Assembly (NCBI RefSeq): GCF_900103185.1
Contig: NZ_FNJD01000026.1
Span: 1-42,726, forward strand
From: Sulfitobacter litoralis
GTDB lineage: Bacteria; Pseudomonadota; Alphaproteobacteria; Rhodobacterales; Rhodobacteraceae
Direction of reading: 5' to 3'
Length of the DNA stretch: 42,726 nt
Position numbers and translations under genes: made by a program
Part shown: positions 36,106 through 42,726 of the stretch, piece by piece
Position numbering within the stretch: the first letter of the stretch is position 1
Layout of the letters: the number at the start of each line of letters is the position of its first letter
The notes under the pieces: generated by a model
Seen by the model: the letters and a program-made list of their open reading frames with translations, nothing else
Told to the model about the DNA's origin: nothing
The model's database searches: none

Positions 36106-37056
36106 ATGCGTATTGTTACTGCAGCCCTTCCGCTTTTGTTGGCGTCCCCCGCCTTTGCCGTCACCCCGGATGAAATCGCGTCCACCACGTATCAGGGCGG
36201 GGCGTTGACGGACGGCCAATCCAGCCTCACTGTTGTTTTGCAGGTTCTTTTGGACCGCGCCGGGATCTCTCCGGGGATCATCGATGGATATAAGGGCGCG
36301 ATGAGCGAAAGCGCGTTGCGTGGCTTTGAAGCGCGCGAAGGTTTTAAGATCGACGGTTTGCTGGATCCCGAAGTGTGGTCGGCCCTTGGTGGCGATGCAG
36401 CACCCTCCGTGTTGATGCAATATACGGTGACCGAAGAGGACACCAGCGACCTGACCGCTTCCATTCCGGAACACGTGGCGGATAAGGCCAAGATGGAGAA
36501 GCTGGGGTATACCAGCGTATCCGAACGTCTGGCCGAGCGCTTTCATATGGACGAGGATTTCTTGAAGTTGCTGAACCCAGGCGCGGGCCTTATAGCAGGC
36601 GAAACGCTGACCGTGGCCGATGTCGGGCCAAAGATGGAAGGCGAAGTCGCGCGGATCGAAATCCGAAAATCCGAACGCCGTGCTGTTGTCTACGCAGCAG
36701 ACGGTCATATGATGACCAATTACCCCGTCGCCATCGGGTCAGATGAAACCCCATCCCCCAGCGGCGATATGACCGTCGAAGCCGTGGCGATGGATCCCAC
36801 TTACAGCTACAATCCAGATGTCAATTTTGTCGCCGACGGCGTCAAGGAACAGCTGACTTTGCCGCCAGGTCCTAACGGTCCGGTGGGGTCGGTCTGGATT
36901 GATCTGTCCAAGCCAACCTACGGTTTGCATGGCACGGATACGCCAGCGTCATTGTTCACCGCGGAAAGCCACGGTTGCGTGCGATTCACAAACTGGGACG
37001 TTGAGGAGCTGGCACATATGGTCAGTGAAGGCGTTGAAGTGGTATTTGTCGATTGA
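36106..37056 (+). CDS. L,D-transpeptidase with peptidoglycan-binding domain
   Basis: A 316-residue periplasmic enzyme that forms 3-3 peptidoglycan crosslinks or attaches proteins to the wall. A signal peptide (to AFA, residue 18), a peptidoglycan-binding helical domain (VVLQVLLDRAGISPGIIDGY, then FKIDGLLDPEVW), and a C-terminal YkuD domain with the active site HGTDTP and SHGCVRFTNWD (Cys nucleophile) are visible. Start 36106 is chosen for the signal peptide and GAGG upstream; ATGs at 36052 and 36091 are alternatives. The stop overlaps the next ATG (TGATG), so the two wall genes are coupled. Confidence 0.92.
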   Translation: MRIVTAALPLLLASPAFAVTPDEIASTTYQGGALTDGQSSLTVVLQVLLDRAGISPGIIDGYKGAMSESALRGFEAREGFKIDGLLDPEVWSALGGDAAPSVLMQYTVTEEDTSDLTASIPEHVADKAKMEKLGYTSVSERLAERFHMDEDFLKLLNPGAGLIAGETLTVADVGPKMEGEVARIEIRKSERRAVVYAADGHMMTNYPVAIGSDETPSPSGDMTVEAVAMDPTYSYNPDVNFVADGVKEQLTLPPGPNGPVGSVWIDLSKPTYGLHGTDTPASLFTAESHGCVRFTNWDVEELAHMVSEGVEVVFVD

Positions 37057-37859
37057 TGCGAGCTGCGGTTTTTGTTCTCTGTCTGTTGGAGCCGGCGGCC
37101 GTTATGGCTGCCGGAGCTGACAGCTCGGCCCGTCCTGTTCCCCGCCCAACGGTGCAGATCGATGCGGATGCAGTCGCGGAGGCTGAAACTGAGGTCGAAA
37201 CGCCCGATGAAGGATCCATCGACCCCGCGATTTCACAGCCACGAGGCAAAGGAATGCGCGATACCTTGCGGCTCAACGATCCGGATTATGCCACCTGTCT
37301 TGCAAACCTAGAGGGGCTTGGGGTCACCTATACCGAAGCGGCACCTATCGTTCCGACCGACGATGCCGATTGCGGCATCCTCCGCCCCTTGACCGTGAGC
37401 GAGATTGCACCGGGCGTGGCCATTACACCCGCCGCCACCATGCGTTGCCCTGCCGTCAATGCGCTGGCGACATGGACCCGAGATTTTGTTCTTCCTGCTG
37501 CGCAGCGCATGACAGATCGTGGCGCTTTGGTGTCGATTCAGAACGGGTCAGGCTATATTTGCCGACGCCGCAACAATGCGCCCGATGGGAAATTGTCTGA
37601 GCATGCTTTCGGGAATGCGTTCGACGTTATGGGGTTCACCTTCGCGGAGGGTCCCCCCATCGCGGTCGAACCGCGCGAGGCGCAGGGTACCATGGCAGAG
37701 GCGTTCCAAGATGCTGTAAGGGCGTCAGCCTGTCTGGATTTTTCGACCGTGCTGGGGCCGGGATCGAACGCTTCGCATGCGGATCACCTGCATCTTGACG
37801 TGATCGAACGGTCACGCGGCTACCGCTTGTGTGAACAGGGCGGTGGTGCTGTAGACTAA
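37056..37859 (+). CDS. extensin-like C-terminal domain protein
   Basis: A 267-residue exported protein with a signal peptide (to AAG, about residue 20), an acidic linker, and an extensin_C domain with CGILRPLTV, YICRRRNN, LSEHAFGNAFDVMGF and HADHLHLDV. The Ser-x-His and His-x-Asp residues resemble the zinc peptidase fold of VanY/MepA-type enzymes, suggesting a cell-wall endopeptidase or carboxypeptidase; this is inference. It overlaps the L,D-transpeptidase stop and is probably co-expressed with it. Confidence 0.88.
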   Translation: MRAAVFVLCLLEPAAVMAAGADSSARPVPRPTVQIDADAVAEAETEVETPDEGSIDPAISQPRGKGMRDTLRLNDPDYATCLANLEGLGVTYTEAAPIVPTDDADCGILRPLTVSEIAPGVAITPAATMRCPAVNALATWTRDFVLPAAQRMTDRGALVSIQNGSGYICRRRNNAPDGKLSEHAFGNAFDVMGFTFAEGPPIAVEPREAQGTMAEAFQDAVRASACLDFSTVLGPGSNASHADHLHLDVIERSRGYRLCEQGGGAVD

Positions 37860-37919
37860 GGATCGCCTAAAACCATGCTGCAGCAGGTAGTCCGAGTATC
37901 AGAAACTGTCGTGAAGAAC

Positions 37920-37993
37920 TGGAGCGGGTAACGAGAATCGAACTCGTAACTAAAGCTTGGGAAGCTGCCGTGATACCTTTTCACCATACCCGC
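37920..37993 (-). tRNA. tRNA-Gly (CCC)
   Basis: The minus strand begins GCGGGTATGGTG, has the anticodon loop TTCCCAA (anticodon CCC), the T arm GAGTTCGATTCTC, and ends TACCCGC, discriminator T and encoded CCA. The acceptor stem pairs completely; the anticodon stem has one mismatch and a wobble. Confidence 0.9.
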
Positions 37994-38081
37994 GCGCCGT
38001 GAGGTGACTTAATCCGATGTGGCGGGTGCGTCAAGCGGGGTTTTTGTCCGACGCATCCTTTGCTGCCCTTGAGAACACTCT

Positions 38082-40118
38082 TCAGCGGCGGCGGCGTCTG
38101 CGGGTGCCGCCTGAGCTATCGCCGCCGGTATTGAATGTCTCGGTTGGCAGGGTGACGATGCTATTGAGGATCGGGAAGGGCTCTACCGCGTTGGGGATGG
38201 CCGATGCGTTGACGAAATGCTCTTGGAAGCGGGGTTCGATGGCAGTCTCGATCTTGTGGATGTTGCGCACCGTCTCTTCGATCTCGGCTCGGCTTGAGGT
38301 GTTGAGCAATGCGATGCGTGCGCCGGTGCCCGCCGCGTTGCCAGCCGATGTGACCTTGTCCAGCGGTGCGTCAGGGATCATGCCAAGGATCATCGCGTGT
38401 TTAGGGCTGATATGCGCACCGAATGCGCCGGCCAGCACCACGCGGTCGACTTTGTCGACACCAAATTTATCCATCAGCAGACGCGCCCCTGAGTAAAGCG
38501 CGGCCTTGGCCATCTGGATTTCGCGGATGTCGCGGTTGGTCACAGTAATGCGCGGGCCGCCATCGGCGGTGCCATCATAGACCAGATAGGAATTAGTGCG
38601 CCCGTCGGCAAAGACATTTGCCGATCCGGTTTGTTCAGCCGTACCGATCAGGCCGGGGGCGTCGACGATGCCGTGGACGCGCATTTCAGCGACCATTTCA
38701 ATGATGCCCGAGCCACAGATGCCGGTGACGCCACTGGCCCCAATCTCGGCCTCGAAGGCGGGATCATCAGACCACAGGTCGCTGCCGATTACCTTGAAAC
38801 GGGCAATCTTGGTGACGGGGTCGATCTCTACCCGTTCGATCGCACCTGGGGCGGCGCGTTGACCGCTGCTAATCTGTGCGCCCTCGAACGCGGGACCGGT
38901 GGGAGAGGAACAGGCGAGGACTTTATCGCGGTTGCCCAGCAAGATTTCAGCGTTGGTGCCCACATCGACGACCAGCACCAGATCGTCTGATTTATCTGGC
39001 GCTTCCGACAGGGCAACGGCGGCGGCATCCGCGCCCACATGGCCTGCAATGCAGGGCAGCAGATAAACGCGGGCAGAGGGGTGGATGTTCAGGTCCAGGT
39101 CCATGGCGCGCAGACGCAGCGCGTTTGACGTGGCGAGCGCAAAGGGTGCTTGCCCCAGTTCAAACGGGTCGATCCCCAAAAACAGGTGGTGCATGACCGG
39201 ATTGCAGACAAACACCGCGTCCACGATCAAGCCTTTGTCGATGCCGCCCTCGGCGCTGATTTCATCGAACATTGTGTTCATGCCGGCGCGCACCGCGCGG
39301 GTCATCTCTGCCGCGCCGCCTTCGTTCATCATCGAATAGCTGACGCGGCTCATCAGGTCTTCGCCAAAGCGGATCTGCGGGTTCATTACGCCGGATGAGG
39401 CCACGACTTCGCCTGTTTGCAGATCGCACAGGTGCGCCGCGATGGTGGTCGACCCAAGATCGACCGCGACCCCGTAAAGCGACCCTTCGTAGAAGCCGGG
39501 CCAGAGATGCATGATCCGCGGCGGGTTTTCATCATCGCCCAAATGCACGGCAACTGTGACTTTCCATGCGCCCTTGCGCAGAGCGGGTTGCAGCGTTTGC
39601 AGGATTTGCAAATCGGCCTTTACGTTCTCAAGCTCCCATTGGTCGCGCAGAGCATCGCACAGACGCTCAAGATCGCCCGAGGGGTCGTGCATGTCGGGTT
39701 CAAGAACCTCGACGTAAAAGAGCTTGGTCGGCGGGTTCAGGACGATATCGCGTGCTTCGGCCCGTTTGCGGACGACTTGTTTGTGGACCTGACTTTCGGC
39801 GGGCACGTCGATCACCACATCGCCCATGATTTGCGCCTGGCAGCCCAGACGGCGGCCCTCGATCAGTCCGCGCTTGTCTTGATACCGCTGCTCGACGCTG
39901 TTCCATTCCGACAAGGCATCCTGGGCCACGGTGACCCCGTGTTTGGAAAACTGCCCATAGCCGGGAGAGACCTGACATTTCGAACAAATCCCGCGCCCGC
40001 CGCAAACGGAGTCCAGATCGACGCCCAACTGCCGCGCCGCCGTAAGCACCGGTGTGCCCTTGGCAAAGTGACCGCGTTTGCCCGAAGGCGTGAATACCAC
40101 AAGGGGATCGTTGCTCAT
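38082..40118 (-). CDS. RACo-like corrinoid-activating ASKHA protein with 2Fe-2S domain
   Basis: A 678-residue protein of the RACo/RamA type, which uses ATP and a low-potential electron to reactivate inactive Co(II) corrinoid proteins in methyl-transfer pathways. The N-terminal plant-type ferredoxin domain has Cys39, Cys45 and Cys48 (SVCGGRGICSKC) and Cys93 (RLGCQ). The ASKHA ATPase part shows VAVDLGSTTIAAHL, VVDVGTNAEILLG, GICGSGIIEM and VVLAGAFGAHISP. The C-terminus ends in six arginines. No corrinoid protein or methyltransferase lies in the window, so the partner is unknown. The gene is single, divergent from guaB. Confidence 0.88.
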   Translation of the reverse strand: MSNDPLVVFTPSGKRGHFAKGTPVLTAARQLGVDLDSVCGGRGICSKCQVSPGYGQFSKHGVTVAQDALSEWNSVEQRYQDKRGLIEGRRLGCQAQIMGDVVIDVPAESQVHKQVVRKRAEARDIVLNPPTKLFYVEVLEPDMHDPSGDLERLCDALRDQWELENVKADLQILQTLQPALRKGAWKVTVAVHLGDDENPPRIMHLWPGFYEGSLYGVAVDLGSTTIAAHLCDLQTGEVVASSGVMNPQIRFGEDLMSRVSYSMMNEGGAAEMTRAVRAGMNTMFDEISAEGGIDKGLIVDAVFVCNPVMHHLFLGIDPFELGQAPFALATSNALRLRAMDLDLNIHPSARVYLLPCIAGHVGADAAAVALSEAPDKSDDLVLVVDVGTNAEILLGNRDKVLACSSPTGPAFEGAQISSGQRAAPGAIERVEIDPVTKIARFKVIGSDLWSDDPAFEAEIGASGVTGICGSGIIEMVAEMRVHGIVDAPGLIGTAEQTGSANVFADGRTNSYLVYDGTADGGPRITVTNRDIREIQMAKAALYSGARLLMDKFGVDKVDRVVLAGAFGAHISPKHAMILGMIPDAPLDKVTSAGNAAGTGARIALLNTSSRAEIEETVRNIHKIETAIEPRFQEHFVNASAIPNAVEPFPILNSIVTLPTETFNTGGDSSGGTRRRRRR

Positions 40119-40309
40119 CTATCTTTATCCTCAACACTTTGCCGCACCATAGCGTAGCAGGCGGCAGGCGAAAGCCACGATGCGGCATAATGCCGGTCAT
40201 CTGCGCCTGTGCGCCTCTGTGCGCGCACGCCGTGGTGACATAGCTGCGTTGCACAATGTCGTTAAGGTGCAAAAGGGTCTTTCCAATGCGACCCATCCAT
40301 GAAATATGA

Positions 40310-41794
<1,485 letters not shown>

Positions 41795-41818
41795 AGTCAT
41801 ATATTATTGAAGTTTTAG

Positions 41819-41852
41819 AGGGCCGAGGCGAGAAGTCGCTTCGGCCCTTTGT
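41819..41852 (+). terminator. rho-independent terminator of guaB
   Basis: AGGGCCGAGGCGA and TCGCTTCGGCCCT pair over 13 bp (one G-T) with a GAAG loop, followed by TTGTTT. Confidence 0.85.
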
Positions 41853-41898
41853 TTGGAACCAAAGGGGAACCGGACGGAACTAACCCAGAACTTGACAC

Positions 41899-41922
41899 TG
41901 CATCAGTTGTCGAACTGATGCA
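41899..41922. repeat. perfect 10-bp inverted repeat preceded by TTGACA
   Basis: TGCATCAGTT and AACTGATGCA around GTCG, with a consensus -35 (TTGACA) at 41892-41897 just before it. It looks like an operator over a promoter, but no gene follows closely except the IS110 relic. It may belong to a lost gene. From 41923 to 42075 I see no gene. Confidence 0.5.
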
Positions 41923-42075
41923 AAATGAGATAGTGTAGGGCCGTGACTGATGCAGGGGATGTGGCTTCTCTGGAGGGCTTTGTAGAATAAATTCGACGTT
42001 AAGCAGACTGCCCCATTCCCCGGACGGATGTATCCGAAGGGCTCGGTGATGGGTATGCCAAGCGCAGTGTAGATC

Positions 42076-42399
42076 ATTCAGACGGCAATTATCTGTGCGC
42101 CTGACCGACTGCGTGAACTTTTTCGCAACATGACCCGTATGAAGCTGACACGCAACTTGGCAGCTTGGCGTCTGGATCTAACAGGGTATAGGGACTTCGA
42201 GGAAGCCTACAAGATCGCGCTCGAATCACTGGCGCGTCACTATCACGAGCTGCATGATGAAGTTGCGGACCTTGACGATATGATCGAGGCAATCGTTACA
42301 GATTTAGCTCCGGAGTTGATTGCACGAAACGGGTTGGGCCTGAACAGCGCTGCACAGTTGTTACTCAAGGCAGGCGATAATCCGGAGCGTCTCAGATCA
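42076..42399 (+). pseudogene. IS110-family transposase relic
   Basis: A fragment reading TAIICAPDRLRELFRNM, then YKIALESLARHYHELHDEVA and LGLNSAAQLLLKAGDNPERLRS, the linker and start of the C-terminal domain of IS110/IS1111-type transposases. The N-terminal DEDD catalytic domain is missing (a stop lies at 42070), and the C-terminal end, with the conserved serine, is cut off at 42399 by the IS256 element. It is not functional. Confidence 0.75.
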
Positions 42400-42726
42400 G
42401 GGGAGTGTCATGAACTTTGTGTATCTGGTCTGGCCCATGCGGGTTTTAGATACAGTCACGCATTGAAGCGATCCTCAAACATTATGGCGAAATGATTGCG
42501 GGCCGCAAACCATTCTCGAACATTTCGGCCGCCTTTCTCAAACTTGCGGATCGCCAAGTAGATCAGCTTCGTGGCTGCGTCTTCGGTCGGGAACGATCCC
42601 CGCGTCTTAATCGATTTGCGGATTACACGGTTCAAGCTTTCAATTGCGTTGGTGGTGTAGATGATCTTTCGGATGGCGGGATCAAAAGCAAAGAACGGGA
42701 TCACTTCCTGCCAAGCCCTGCGCCAG
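42400..42726 (-). mobile_element. IS256-type element, 3' terminal part (continues past the window)
   Basis: The terminus GGGGAGTGTCATGAACTTTG at 42400 matches the inverted end at 73-94 (GGGGACTGTCCTGAATTTTG), 17 of 20 bases. The transposase gene reads leftward into it. The element cuts the IS110 relic. Its orientation equals that of the copy at the left edge. Confidence 0.8.
42456..42726 (-). CDS. IS256-family transposase, C-terminal fragment
   Basis: The visible 89 residues read WRRAWQEVIPFFAFDPA, then TTNAIESLNRVIRKSIKTRG and NVREWFAARNHFAIMFEDRF, the conserved C-terminus of IS256/mutator transposases with the catalytic glutamate in NAIESLN. The frame is open to the window edge, so the gene continues to the right. 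The N-terminal fragment at the left edge belongs to another copy of a related element. Confidence 0.92.
   Translation of the reverse strand, partial: WRRAWQEVIPFFAFDPAIRKIIYTTNAIESLNRVIRKSIKTRGSFPTEDAATKLIYLAIRKFEKGGRNVREWFAARNHFAIMFEDRFNA

Noticed and set aside
38082..38100. Six C-terminal arginines of the RACo-like protein as a frameshift sign
   Set aside because: The upstream frame is intact to the end and basic tails are plausible for this protein; no alternative frame gives a better end.
40249..40272. TTGCAC/GTGCAA inverted pair as guaB operator
   Set aside because: Only six bases per arm with a 12-bp gap, and no regulator known to me for guaB with this site; mentioned only in the guaB entry.

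Overview
The window looks like a chromosomal segment or large replicon of an alphaproteobacterium, most likely a roseobacter-type Rhodobacteraceae. This is inferred from moderately high GC, the RACo-like ASKHA/2Fe-2S protein next to guaB, the extensin-like and L,D-transpeptidase pair, and the IS families present. No 16S or other phylogenetic marker is in the window, so species cannot be given.

Layout. Positions 1-94 are the edge of an IS256-type element. Positions 230-15293 are a copper-handling region. It holds a small lipoprotein divergent from ccmF-ccmH-ccmI, then copZ, an IS3-family insertion, the Cu(I) ATPase copA and a second copZ. A same-strand run follows: secreted His/Cys protein, small lipoprotein, TolC-like lipoprotein, multicopper oxidase, cupredoxin-CusF fusion, second cupredoxin, and an ABC membrane domain cut off by an IS66 element (15290-17798). 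Six MerR/CueR-type promoters (TTGACC start, compressed dyad, 19-bp spacer in all five intact ones) sit in front of the lipoprotein, ccmF, both copZ genes and copA, plus one orphaned copy broken by the IS3 element. No cueR gene is present, so the regulator must act from elsewhere. The cytochrome c maturation genes therefore appear to belong to a copper-induced regulon.

Positions 17799-18540 carry an IS30 relic and a lone ParD-like antitoxin. Positions 19297-23494 (minus strand) form an eptA-dgkA-response regulator-histidine kinase operon, a lipid A phosphoethanolamine (polymyxin/cation resistance) module with its own two-component system and a tandem 11-bp operator candidate.

Positions 24395-33640 are an integrative-element backbone. 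It contains a KfrA-like coiled-coil protein, an array of five repeats at exactly 21-bp spacing, an excisionase-like HTH gene, a small ORF, two overlapping tyrosine-recombinase-like genes (the second with a duplicated N-terminal module), two unknown small genes, and a convergent DUF6538-type integrase. That integrase starts beside a four-copy 12-bp-spaced GTGCAC array and the 3' end of tRNA-Asn. The tRNA-Asn is the probable insertion site; everything to its left looks accessory.

Positions 33722-41852 look like core genome: MBL-fold hydrolase, EnvZ-like kinase, L,D-transpeptidase, extensin-like protein, tRNA-Gly, RACo-like reductive activator and guaB with its terminator. The right edge (42076-42726) is an IS110-family relic interrupted by a second IS256-type copy in the same orientation as the one at the left edge.
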